NCBI GenBank assembly: GCA_963854835.1 | Contig: OY978526.1 | Location: forward strand, 88,340,846 to 88,404,845 | Length of the DNA: 64,000 bases | Origin: Megamerina dolium | Lineage: Eukaryota > Arthropoda > Insecta > Diptera > Megamerinidae | Direction: 5' to 3' | Shown here: positions 10,201 to 22,095 of the stretch, piece by piece | Layout of the letters: every line of letters begins with the position of its first letter | How positions within the stretch are numbered: position 1 is the stretch's first letter | Notes under the pieces: generated by a model | Seen by the model: the letters and a program-made list of their open reading frames with translations, nothing else | Databases searched by the model: none | Told to the model about the DNA's origin: nothing | Program-made: the position numbers and the translations under genes

Positions 10201-12880
10201 AGTACTTAAAGGCATTGATTGAAAAAAAGGACTAACAGGTGGATGAACTGTTGTGCAGGACTAGAAATATACAACTTATATTGGTCGAAATAGCATAACC
10301 TCTGTGGCATCATTGTTTATAAAATCAATACTAAATTTTATTTCACTTTGAAATAAAAGAAATATTTGAAATATAAAACAGAAAAGCTTAAATGAGAGCG
10401 AAAATTGTGTTAGTTTGTAGAGAATGAATATATTTATCATATTAAACAATATTTAAGCTTGAGGCTGTGGAGCAAAAACAAACGGCAGTTACTCTTGCAT
10501 GGTTTTTTTGTTGTTGTTTGTTTTCATCTCAATGTGAATGATGAACTCGAAACACTTATGTTTTGCAACATAAAAACAATTTCATATATCTACTTACATA
10601 TACATACATACCTACTATATACATAGTGAGCTCATAAAAAGTGGAAGCACCTGTAAGCTGGCTAAAGCTGAAATTGTATACGAAAGAGAAGATGTAGAAT
10701 TGTCTGTATTGAAAACAAGATAATGCAGCAACAACAACAACAACAACGATCTCAAGCAATAAACTTTGCAAAACAGATGTCCTGTTGTTGTTTTTGTGTA
10801 GTTGTTTGCTGCTATTGCTGCTGCTGCTGCTGCTGCTGCAACTTATAAATGAAAGCAGAACATACAAATAATATATCATCCTTATAACAGGCAACATGAA
10901 AGCGATCAACAACAACAAGCAACTATAAAAAAGAAACAATTTTTTGGAATCAATATCAGTAACTGAAACTGAACTGTGGAACAACAACAACCATATAATA
11001 ATTCACACATATACACACATGTATATGCACATGCACGCACTTCACAACAAAAGCAACAACATTCGTTTTGCCATGCCCGTTCAACGTGCAATGAACAACA
11101 GCAAATACATCAAACAGAAGGGCGCCCTTGTCGTTTTGGGCTCTTGTTGTTGTTGTTGTTGTTGTTGTTGTTCTTTTTGGTGAATTATTATAATTTTTTT
11201 TTTTGGTGATATCGCTCTGTTGTCTTTACTTTGGGGATATGGGATGGCTTCCCTTCCACATAATATGATGCAGAAGTTGTTGAGGAGGAGAAAGATGAAG
11301 GCGAATACAAAATTGGGGTCATGTACGCAACACGCAGCACATGCATTTTGCATGTTCATACATTTCATGTGTGAATACATTGAAACTAAAACCAAAAAAA
11401 AAAAAAAAACCTGCTGCTTTTACACAAACACACACTCCCATATGCATACAAGTGAAAAAATGTTGCAGACGTGCTAAAGCTGTTCGTTGAAGCACATGAA
11501 GAGAAGAAGAGAACAACATTAACAACAACAACAACCACAAGCGACATACCTATAATAATTTGGCTTGAAAAAAAAAAAAAAAACAAAAAAATGGACAGTA
11601 GAAAAGAATAATAACAATAATGAAAACATCTTTAACTTTGATGGCGTTGTTTGGAGCCAAAAATACCCATGAAAAACCCAAAGCCAATGCACTTTGTAAC
11701 GCAATAATGCTGAACAAGCAGGATGAATATTTTTGGAGATCATCGAATGGTAAAAAGCAAAGGATAATTTTTTTTTGTGTTTTTTACTTTTATTTATTAA
11801 CCCAATGCTTGCTATTTATGTGGAGCTGATGAAGCTTTAAAGGCATACAAAATGTGCAAAAAAAAAAATAAAAAATAATAAACTTAAAAATATGAAGCGC
11901 GTGGCGACAATGTATTTCTTGCTTATAAATTGCTCAATGTATGTAATACCTCATATTGATTGTGTACTTACTGCGTATAATAAAATAATAAAGGCGACAT
12001 ATTTACATATGTACTTGTTTTTATTGTTGTTGTTGTTGTTGGTGGTGTCAGTATTACATGTAAATATGTGTACATATATTTATGGGTTTAAGTTTACGTA
12101 CAATACAATTTTTTTGTGCTACATACTATTAACCTGTATTGGAAATACACTTGCCTCTTTGTATGAATTACAAATGTAAAAAAAATGTTTAAAATTAGAG
12201 AAAGCAATATTAAAAAAAAAAAAAAAATACATAATAATATTGTGGTTAACACTTGCCTTTAAAATTGCGGAAATATTTATATACTAAGTAATAATGCAGG
12301 ATGTTTAGGAATCATAAAATATTAGCTTAAGGCAAAATTACATTGCTCAAAAGGCGACATTTTGAAAAAATTTTAATTAAAAATTACATCATGTTCAACT
12401 TAATGTTTGAAAATGCAGTATAGTTTAAGAAAAGTATTGTTTTTTAATTCTACTTAGATCAGATCAGAAAAGTTTGAGTGGCATATAATTGAAATATGTA
12501 GGTGTAATTTGATAGAAACTAACAGAAAAGGTTTTCTCGAAAAGTTGAAGAAAGCTACTTTCGTATTAAGTGATTTACAATGATCAAACCATGTGTATAT
12601 GACTGCGTTGACTTGGCCATTTTGATCAACTGGGATAAATTGCTTCAGCACAGAAGGTTTTTTGTTCTGAGAGCAATGGTAGACTGAGTGATTCTAAGAG
12701 CAGTCGAAGAGGGCGAACTATTTGGAATTTCCAACTTTCGGTTTCACAAAAACGAGTAAATAATAAAAAACCTATTTTTATTCTGATTAATGTAATTCGA
12801 ATTTGCACAGAATCATTCGACTTAATTGTATTTTGTTCGATTTATAATTATCATAATAATAAAAAAAAATATTGCCAATA
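10201..12880. other. Non-coding region rich in CAA/CTG/TTG trinucleotide tracts
   Basis: Contains (CAA)n at about 10,726-10,747, (CTG)n at 10,816-10,840, (TTG)n at 11,143-11,172 and 12,020-12,040, and CAA tracts near 11,520-11,535, plus A/T homopolymers. Several overlapping 60-140-codon frames are products of these repeats (poly-Gln, Cys or Leu) and are not called as genes. 12,450-12,780 has a slightly more even composition but no recognised motif. Confidence 0.6.
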
Positions 12881-12882
12881 TA

Positions 12883-13695
12883 CAGGGTGAATTTTTAAGA
12901 GCCTTCGGATTTGATTTAAGAAAAAAAACCATAACATTTAGAAAAATGTATGAAATCTTTATTTGAGTGGATAGAACGATCTATATAATTCAATGTTTAA
13001 ATATGATTTCATGTAAATGTTGACCGCGGCTGCGGTCTAATTTTGGCATACATATCGGCCGGTATCTCACTAACAAATTCGTCAATATTGGCTTCCAGTG
13101 CGTCAACCGTTGCGGGCCTGTCGTTATAGACATGAGCTTCAACATATTTAGTCCCACAAAAAATAGTCTAAAGGAGTTAAATCGCACGATATAGGCGACA
13201 TCTTGTTGAAACCACATATCAATCAGGTCCAGCTCTTCCATTTTAGGCAAAAAAAAGTTTGTAATCATAGCACGGTAGCGCTCGCCATTCACAGTAACGT
13301 TCCTGCCTTCGTCGACTTTCAAAACGAACGGTCCAATGATGCCATCGACCTATAATCCACTCCAAACAGTGCATTTTTCGGGATGTATTGGCAGTTGTTG
13401 CAATGCTTCTGGCTGCTCTTTACACCAAATACAGCAATTTTGATTGTTCACGTATCCATTCAATCAGAAATAAGTTTCGTCGCTGAACACAAGAAAGTGC
13501 ACGATGCACTTTCTTCACCGACCATGAATTTTGATAATAAAATTCAATAATCTGCAAGCATTGTTCGTTTGTAAGTCGATTCATGATTGAATTATAGACT
13601 AAACTGAACATGTTTGACAGTAACATGTTACACGAAAACAGCTGAGCTGTCAAAACCAGTGTCGCCTAAAAGAAAGTGGCTAAAAAATCACCCTG
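12883..13695 (-). mobile_element. Internally deleted DD41D ('rosa-like') Tc1/mariner element with both ends
   Basis: Inverted ends CAGGGTGAATTTTTAAGAGCC (left) and CAGGGTGATTTTTTAGCC (right, reverse complement) are flanked by TA on both sides (12,881-12,882 and 13,696-13,697). Minus-strand reading begins MNRLTNEQCLQIIEFYYQN (13,582 downward), then jumps to VTVNGERYRAMITNFFLPKM, LDLIDMWFQQD (second catalytic Asp) and ends SRGQHLHEIIFKH. At 813 bp it lacks roughly a third of a usual ~1.2-1.3-kb element, including the first catalytic Asp. The family assignment rests on a 41-residue spacing that I reconstructed from related copies, so it is inference. Confidence 0.8.
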
Positions 13696-13697
13696 TA

Positions 13698-14412
13698 TTA
13701 TCTACTCCAATAATGATAAATAAATATAATATTCATTAGTCAGTATTTAGGTGAAGTTAATTTAAAACAAAATTCGTTCGTAAAATGGACTCAACATTTT
13801 AATGAGTGGACAACATCTAATTCAATTCGTTCTTTTTAATCCTCATTCTTGAAGTTACTAATTTATCATTATTTTTTATGAGCTTATTGACAATAAGTAC
13901 TACTATATAGAATATACGATATCACCTATATACATTAAGGTGATCCAAATATTTATTTTTCCAACATTGGGTTCGAGCCACCTTCCAACATTTTTCCTTT
14001 TGCCGAAAGAGGTGCTGACACTATTTTTTATTGTTTTTTATTGTTTTTTAGAAGTATTTTGTAAACATTTAACCAAACAATTTGTTAAGCAAGCGAAGAA
14101 CATTTCACATATAAAAAAATATTGTATTAGAAGCTTCAATTGTCATGGCAACATTAGATTTTTATAAAAAATTAGAAATATTTTTGTAAATTTCAAAGAA
14201 TTAAGCAATCGTTGAGCGCCCTTTGTAGGCTATAGTATCAAGTTGAAAATTGGTATTAATATTAGATATATTAAAAGGAAAAAGCTTCGTTTTCTACGAT
14301 GAAAATGTTTCCCCCCATACAAAAATTGAACCACCTTGATATTCGATTATATTTCAATACAAGTTACTATGTGCGATCAATAAGAAAATGTACAGTAACA
14401 TAATAGGTTAAA
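13698..14412. other. AT-rich non-coding DNA
   Basis: No element, repeat family or convincing exon is visible. Confidence 0.5.
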
Positions 14413-14420
14413 TATAATTA

Positions 14421-15309
14421 CAGGGCCGTATTTAGCATCTACAGCGTCTTAGGATGTTGTGCGCTCCACTGCGAAGGCGGTCTTTTAGCTAATTTTCATG
14501 CCAAATGAGGAAAAAAATCTATTAATAAGATATTGAAGTTCATTAATGGCATTTATTGTAATTGATTAAAGTATTTGATGGGATTAGTGACTAATTGATT
14601 TGAGCTGCAATGCACTTTCAATGCTTAACAAAGTCAAAACGGTATTTAACATGGAGTGGTTAAAGTGCCGTCAAGTGGGTATTGTTTTGAATGCAAAATA
14701 AAAACTGTATACTGATTTGGCTAATGATCTAAATCTTTAATTTAAATTCATATAACAAAGACCTTTATAGATAGGATAGTTGATAGCTATAGTTGGTATC
14801 TTTACAGCGATCAAAATTAAAAGCAGTTGCACTTCCATGTTCATCCTTATTTCTATACATGGTACAACCTAATATACGAGTATATTTTTGATGTATTTAT
14901 TATTTAACTAAATACATTACGTCTGATATCGTTAAATATGAAATTGACAACTTAACTACTAAAATGTTAAATATTTTCGATAAGTATGAGATGCTATCCA
15001 AATAAAATAACAAAAACGAAAAAAAACAGCAACAGGTGCCTTGAAAAGATTGTAAACAACAACAAATACTATACAATTGTATAGCATATAAGACCCGCAT
15101 ATTGGAAAAATATTCCAAAATGATATGCAAACTAACCGGTATCATTGTATGTATTAATTAATTATTGTATATATAATATAATTATTAATTATAATTGTTA
15201 TTTGATCAGAGTTGGATTTTTTATTATTTATTTTTTAATATTTCTTAAGATTTTAAACAGCTGGCGCTTAGGCTAGAGCCTATGTAGCATATGCTTAAAT
15301 ACGGCCCTG
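14421..15309. mobile_element. Non-autonomous hAT-like element (889 bp)
   Basis: The ends match as inverted repeats: CAGGGCCGTATTTAGCAT at 14,421 and, as reverse complement, CAGGGCCGTATTTAAGCAT ending at 15,309 (first 14 bases identical). The flanking 8-mers TATAATTA and GATAGTTA agree at 6 of 8 positions, as expected for a decayed 8-bp duplication. The inside is AT-rich and has no transposase similarity that I can see. A CAGGG start and 8-bp duplications are typical of hAT. The superfamily call is an inference from the ends only. Confidence 0.6.
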
Positions 15310-16278
15310 GATAGTTATATTTAATAGTATTTACTCTAGACATAAGTGTGTATATGTGTTCATACATATACCATATATTTATATTTTTTTTTATAATTAT
15401 GCGGGTTTAGTAGATTATATTTTATAATTTTGCTTTTGAGTTTAAAATGTCTATATTCAAATATTTTTTTTTGTTACGTTAAATGCCCGCAGTTGATGAA
15501 ATGAAAATAAATTATGTGTCAATGAAATAAAATTGTGAATAATGCTGATTTATAATAATTAACAAATTAGCAAAAAATTTTCAAATTCACTTGTCCTTAT
15601 ATAATATATTATATAGATCATTATTTATAAATTTTATATAATAAAGATCGGCTAAGGTCCCAAAAGCCTCAGCGAACACTGAAAAATACTTCCAGTGCTG
15701 GTTTGCGTGCTCTAATTGAATAGAAAAAGCTCTGTGGAATATCAAAACCATACTCTACAAATCTTTTATAATGCCTTTCCTCACATATGTCGTAATACCA
15801 ATTCGTTGAGAGGACCCATTCGCATTTTCAACGACTACCGAATAATTACATATATTACTTATATGACGTACGCATTGCTATTATTCAGGTAATTCAAGAG
15901 ATCGATTATCGGTTGTAATGACCAAATAACTAAGTAATGTTTCAATAAAATTAACTTCTATACGCTTATGGAAGCTCCAAAAGTAATAGGTACAGTTATG
16001 CTGGCATGAAGTTTACAAAATGACTATGAAACGATTGCAGTCATACACATAAAGTATATATACGTATAAATATATTTAATATATAATGTACAAATTTAAC
16101 TAAATTTAATCAAACCCGCATAAAAATTAGCACAGGTTCCCTTATGCATACATATGTAGTTTATATGTATAAGTACTAAGCACATGAGAGTAATATAAGA
16201 CAATAACAATTGTTGCGCGTGTTTGTCGCATGTTGTATGTTAGTTAGGTTTGATAAACTTGAAATTATGATAATGATA

Positions 16279-16309
<31 letters not shown>

Positions 16310-16856
16310 CAATGATGGCGATGATGAGATGAGAATGAGCATAATAATGATGATGATGCCGTTGACTTGGTGACTATATTCATTCACTAATCGTGGTAAT
16401 TGGTATTATATATGTATGTACACATATTCATATGCAGGTATCGTACATACGTACTATATAGAGTACCTACATATATGTATTATATACCTTAGTAAGTATA
16501 AAATAAATACTAAAGCAGCAACAACTGCTGAAACGGAGATCAGAGAACCGTATAGCTAAAGCAACAAGAAAGAATGACAAAGCAACAGCAGCAGCAATAG
16601 CAGTAACCATAATAAGAACAACATGTTACATTGGCGCCGATTATTTATACTCATATTAGACATGTAAAAATATGTTTTTGATTTTTCAGAAAATTATTTC
16701 GGAAACATTTTCTGAAAGTTCTCTAAAAATAATTAACATCTGTTAATTGAACAACAAAGAAAAGAAAGACCTTTCAGGCGGCTGGGGCCGACCAAATTGC
16801 ACCCTGCATTTGCAAATAAACAAGGTATAGTAAAAAGAAATCCATTATTTTTGAAT
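15310..16856. repeat. AT-rich non-coding DNA with (GAT)n tract
   Basis: The clearest structure is an imperfect (GAT)n/(AAT)n tract at about 16,267-16,356. The rest is AT-rich with ATACATATGT strings. CAG/CAA repeats occur at 16,570-16,620. No coding signal is seen. Confidence 0.6.
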
Positions 16857-17800
16857 TCAATTAAAGGTTTTATTTTGCATAGATGGAATTATCCGATTTA
16901 GGTCAAATACCGTGGCACCGTTTTCTTCGATAACTTGTTGCCATTTTGAAGGTAATTTCATAACGCAACTCTCATAGAAACCTCTATTGGTACAAAAGTG
17001 GGACAGTCGATTTTCACAAGCTTCTCTTGAGGCGAAATCATTCACCATAGACAAGAACAGGTAGTAATCACTTGGGGCCAGGTCCGGACTATAAGGTGGG
17101 TGCATAAGAACCTCCCATCCAAGCTCTCGGAGCTTCTGGCGAGTCAGTATCGATGTGGCCTGGCGTTGTCCTGATGGAACACAATTCCTCTCCTATTGGT
17201 CAAAGCTGGCAGCTTCGGGGCTATTGCTTCCTTCAGGCGGTCCAATTGTTGATAGTACAGGTCCGAATTAAGAGTTTGGCCGTAGGGGCCGTAGCTCATA
17301 GTAGATGATTCCCTGCCAATCCCACCAAACATATAGCAAAACCTTCCTGACCGTCAATCCTGGCTTGGCCACCGTTTGTGCCGTGGGTCATTAGTGACCC
17401 ACAGTAACCATCGGCTTCAGAAATGGATTGATTTTGTTGCGATTCACCAGCGATTCGCAGATGGAAATTCGGTCCATGAGGTTTTTTTGCGTTAACTCGC
17501 GTGGCACCCATACATCGAGCTTCTTTTTGTATACAGCCTTATTTGAATGGTTCCAAACGGTTTTTTGTGCAATGTTTAGCTCCTGATCAATAGAAACAAT
17601 TTTCGACAATTGTCCTTCCAGAGCGTGGTGCATCTTTGCCATCAAAATTACCGGAACGAAATCGACGAAACCAAAATTGCACGTAATTGGCTGTTATAGT
17701 CTCAGGACCATAAACACTATTCACAGTTTCAGGCGTCTGGCTTGCGTGTCCATCTTTGACGCTTGCTGAAACTATACTGAGTCAAGCAATCACAAAACTG
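16857..17800 (-). mobile_element. mariner element (DD34D, mellifera-like), degenerate
   Basis: Minus-strand segments in order: VYGPETITANYVQFWFRRFR (17,740-17,660), WNHSNKAVYKKKLDVWVPREL, NLMDRISICESLVNRNKI, HQDNARPH (second catalytic Asp) and YSPDLAPSDYYLF (third Asp), KLPSKWQQVIEENGA. These are classical mariner motifs. At least three frameshifts separate them and part of the region around the first Asp (canonical GDEKW) reads as VGH. No clear terminal repeats were found, so the boundaries are approximate. The subfamily is uncertain. Confidence 0.8.
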
Positions 17801-19350
17801 CCTGACAAGTTTACTAAAGCCATCTATTGGACAAATATATATTCATGTCTTTACGCGAGAAAAATTTGTAAATATTTTTCTTCAAATCATATTTTTTTGG
17901 GCGTAATAAAAATCATATTCTCAAATATTGAATGAATCTAATGTACAATACATTGACCATGCTTCCCTTAACATATCATGTGGTGTTGATGGTGTTGTTT
18001 GTTTTTTCGTTATTTTAACTAGATGTTTTTATTGCACGACTACAATTGAAGTAAATATGATATATAAAAAATCATTATACACCTGTTGGCATATGAATTT
18101 TAGAGTGTTTTATTTAATTTCTTTCTGTTGCTAAAATATTGCTACTTCTGTTCTTATTGTTGTTGTTGTTGTTATTGTTGGCGTGATATTTACTGCTGAG
18201 TTTTACCAATGAGTGACTTTCAAATGACAACAGCAGTATCACGTAGCAGTAAGTCAATGGCTGTGCCTGTGTAACTAAGTATAAAGTAGTACTCGTATTA
18301 GCAATAATTTATTTATTATTTTACTTTGGCAAGACAAGAACATAAATACATACATATACTATTTATATTTGCTTATATCTTCATTGTACTTATTATGATT
18401 AATTTTATTATTGTTCTTTTATATAAAATACATACAATATATCAAATTAAAATTGTCGCAAGTTTGTTTCTTCATTCTTACCTTATTAATGCATATCATA
18501 CTTAGATGTAACATTTTTTTTTTAAATATTTATTAATATAAAGTTAGTATTATTTTGGAGATATATTTACATTTTGCACACGTTTTTAATGATGAAAGAA
18601 TCAAAAATAAAATAAAAACGTACAACGGAAACTGTTGTATGTTGGTAGGAGTTTTTGCACTACAACCGGATGTAGGCAGCTGATATGGACACTTTTAAAA
18701 TTTTAATAGTCAGGTAATAAATATAATTAAATAACTATTTTTTTTGCTCTTAAGAAATGGGGGAGCATAAAAAATAAATGCAAACAAAACAAGCATAAGT
18801 AAGTGCCAACTTTAAGGATGTATAAAGAAATTAGGTTCCTTATAAATAAGATAAGAAAGTATACCTACAAAAAAGGAGGTATACTTAATAGAGGAAGTAA
18901 ATCAATAATTTGATGTAATAATTTTAAAACAATTTATTGGGTTTCTATGTAATAGCATTTTGTTAAGCAGCTTTAAGGGTTAAAATTGTTGGGAGAACTT
19001 TGGCTGCTGAAAAAAAATTGACAATGTTGTAGAACATTGTATTATATACAACAAAAAATATGGATAGCAATACTTATTTATTAAAATGAGAGAGATTAAA
19101 ATTGATTTTAGACTCATAATTTCTTGAGCAAATATACTTATATGTTCAGAAAAAAAAATCGTCAATATTTGCAATGCTGAATTTTAATTAATCTTTCGAT
19201 AAAAGGTTACTTTTCAAATTAAATTGGGATTTTTTTCAATTTTTATTCACACTTTTATTCATTATAATCTTAAAAACTATTATTCTGAATTATAATAATT
19301 TACTCTAAGATCTTTATGACACAAAATCTGAGTACTTAAGTTATAATTTG
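17801..19350. other. AT-rich non-coding DNA
   Basis: A GTT/ATT tract lies at 18,160-18,180. A short frame starting at 18,209 runs 40 nt to a GTAAGT donor at 18,249 (MSDFQMTTAVSRS). It could be an initial exon but is far too short to call. Nothing else is recognised. Confidence 0.5.
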
Positions 19351-19366
19351 TACTATGGGCAGATTA

Positions 19367-20353
19367 CTTACTTATGTGGCCATTACAACCGAAAATCGAT
19401 CTAGGCCGAATCTAGCGTGCTTTGCCAGCCAACCCTTTGCTTCACTAGCTGGCACCAATTAGAAATTCCAAGCGCTGACAGGTTCTCCAATACTTGGTCT
19501 TTCCACCGGAGGTTGGGTCGGTCTCTTTTACGTCGTCCACCAGCGGCTTCCGAATTTAACACCTTCTTAACCGGAACGTGTTCTTCTATTCGCTCGACCT
19601 GATCTAGCAAGCTCAGCCGCTGAATTTTAATGTGCTTTACTTTGTGGTTGTCGGCACAGAGCTCATACAGCTTATAGTTGTATCTTATTTGATATTCACC
19701 ACCAACGCAAATAAGTCCAAGATCTTTCATAGGGCTTTTCTCTAGAAAACTCAGAGCATTCTCTCATCTGAAGTGGAAATTGTCGAAGTTTCGGCGCCTT
19801 ATGTAAGGACAAGCATGATGAGAGACTTGTAGAGAGTGGTTTTCGTTGCTCTAGAGAGGGCCCGACTTTTCAATTGCTTACTTAGCACAAAGTAGCACCT
19901 ATTAGCAAGAGTGATATTTCGCAATATCTCCAGTCTGACATCATTATAGGTAGACAAAGTCCTTTTATAGCGTAGTTATCAACAGTGACGTGCTGTCTAG
20001 GTACTAGGTACTTCGCCTTGGCGCCATTCACCGTAAGACCCATTCTTTCCAACTGTTCATGCCGATTATATCAATTTGTTGAAGATAGTGCCATTATGTC
20101 GTAGATCAGCAGCTCGAATTATTTTCTCCATACTACGATTGAAGAAGTCGCACGATAACGTATCACCTTGTCTGAAACCCCGTTCGGTATTAATCGACGT
20201 GGAGAGGTCCTTCCCAATTTTCATTGCACAACGGGAGTTACATAGTGTCATTCTGCAAATTCGAATAAGCGTTGCAGGAATACCGAATTTAGACATTGTT
20301 GTGTAGAGGTAATCTCTTACCGGACTGTCGATAGCGGCTTTATAATCAACAAA
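19367..20353 (-). mobile_element. RTE-type LINE, 5'-truncated, with perfect 16-bp target-site duplication (copy b)
   Basis: The insertion is bounded by identical TACTATGGGCAGATTA at 19,351-19,366 and 20,354-20,369. The minus strand reads from the reverse transcriptase palm (CAMKIGKDLSTSINTERGF, RQGDTLSCDFFN; 20,296-20,066) through YELCADNHKVKHIKIQRLS and RPNLRWKDQVLENLSALGI. The 3' end is CCACATAAGTAAG, i.e. a short (TAAG)n-type tail. Frameshifts and a 5' truncation make it dead. The exact duplication confirms insertion by target-primed reverse transcription. Confidence 0.9.
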
Positions 20354-20369
20354 TACTATGGGCAGATTA

Positions 20370-21481
20370 AATCAAATTCAAAAGTACAAAAATTATTGTA
20401 TAATATGATGAGGTCTTTCACTGCATTGCTATCAATAGTTCTGCGAAACCTTGCTCTTCAAGCTGCTTCAAAAATTACGAATATTTAGAATGAATTCAAA
20501 GGATTTTTGTTTTAAAAAGGTTCATTTCAATAGTTATATTTTATTAAAGAAAATTTAAAGACATTTTAATACGAAGCACAAGAACAAATATGGAAAATAA
20601 AAAAGGTTAAATCAAGATAAGTAATGTAATAGGATAAAAGGTGCAACACACCACAGATGAAGAAGGCCAACAATAATCAAGCAATAAATATAGCATTACC
20701 TCACAAAAAAAAGAAAAAAGGATACAAATTGAAATTATGATATAAATTCAAAAGGACATCTGAATTCAAATACATTTGTATTTTTATATGTGTTTGTATA
20801 TACATACATATTAGTATAAAACTAGCAGGAGTCTTGGAAACAAAATAAAAAACTACCTGCAGCTTAATGGACTACGTAACGCGATATAGATCAGCTTCAT
20901 CATGAAACTCTTAAGGTATATTAAATAAGTGTAAAACACCGTAACCAAATGCAACTGAATTGGTATCTAGTCAAGATTAAACATCACAGTCATGATACTT
21001 ATTCTCATTGTAGTCATTGTTACGCTGATCGGACAAACCAACAAGCAGTCCAACGAAGGACTATAAGAAAAAATAACAATAAATAAAAAAAGAACCGAAT
21101 TTTTTGTATACGCATTTATTGAATTCAACTGTATTTTTATATTATGTGTTTTATACATACATACATATGTAGTAGAGATATAAATGCGTACATTAGAGTG
21201 TCCCATATGTTACAAAATCGTTTCGGTTACACATAACATTCTTATTTCTTACTTAGAAAAGTACACGAATTAATTATTTATCATCCTAAACACAAGAAGA
21301 AAAGAGATTTTCGATTACCCAGCCCCTCAAAAAATTAAAGTAGGATATCACGCGGACTGAGTAGTTATATTCTACGGATTTAGGGTCGCTGAATTCAAGA
21401 TTGCTACCATCACTCTCTTTGGCTATTATCTAATATCAAAACCCTCAGGAAAAATAGCAGCATTTGATTTCGAAATATATG
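20370..21481. other. AT-rich non-coding DNA
   Basis: No recognised element. ACATACATATGTA strings occur near 21,150-21,175. Small poly-A tracts are present. Confidence 0.5.
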
Positions 21482-21483
21482 TA

Positions 21484-22095
21484 CAGGGTGATTTATGAAG
21501 AGCCTTCGGATTTGATTTAAAAAACCACATAAAATTTAGAAAAATGTATGAAATCTTTATTTGAGTCGATAGAAGGATCTATATAATTCAATGTTTAAAG
21601 ATGATTTCATGTAAATCTTGACCGCGGCTGTTCCTCAAATGGTTCATACGCTGAGTCCCGTTTTGGAATACTCTCTACAACATATCGGTCGGTATCTCCG
21701 GGTTCCAGTGTATCAACCATTGCGGGCATAGCCCCACAAAAAATAGTCTAAAAGCGTTAAACCACACGATTTAGGCAGCCAATTGACCGGCCCCTCCCAA
21801 TTGGGCCTTTGTTTCGCGTGCTGTGTGGCATCGTCTTGTTTAAACTACATGTCAGCCAAGTTCAGCTCTTCCATTTTGGGCAAAAAAAGTTTGTAATCAT
21901 CACACGGTAGCGCTCACCATTCACAGTAACGTTCTTGCCTTCAAAAAGTACGGTCCAATGATGGTACCGGCACATAATCCACACCAAACAGTGCATTTTT
22001 CGGGATGCATTGGCAATTCTTGCAATGATTCTGGCTGTCCTTCACAACAAATACGGCAATTTTGATTGTTCACGTATCCATTCAACCAGAAATGA
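21484..22095 (-). mobile_element. DD41D ('rosa-like') element, 5'-truncated
   Basis: Left end CAGGGTGATTTATGAAGAGCC at 21,484, preceded by TA, matches the left end at 12,883. Minus-strand segments: HFWLNGYVNNQNC, LQELPMHPEKCTVWCGLCAG, IIGPYF, then GPVNWLPKSC and LDYFLWG-like readings near 21,760-21,800. Sequence similarity stops at about 22,095, so the N-terminus, the first catalytic Asp and the right terminal repeat are lost. Same family as 12,883-13,695. Confidence 0.75.

Noticed and set aside
10556..11586. Several overlapping 60-144-codon frames on both strands.
   Set aside because: They run through CAA/CTG/GTT and A/T repeats and give poly-Gln, Cys, Leu or Phe products. No start or splice support.
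18209..18248. Possible 40-nt initial exon ending in GTAAGT.
   Set aside because: Too short to distinguish from chance; no partner exon in matching phase was identified.
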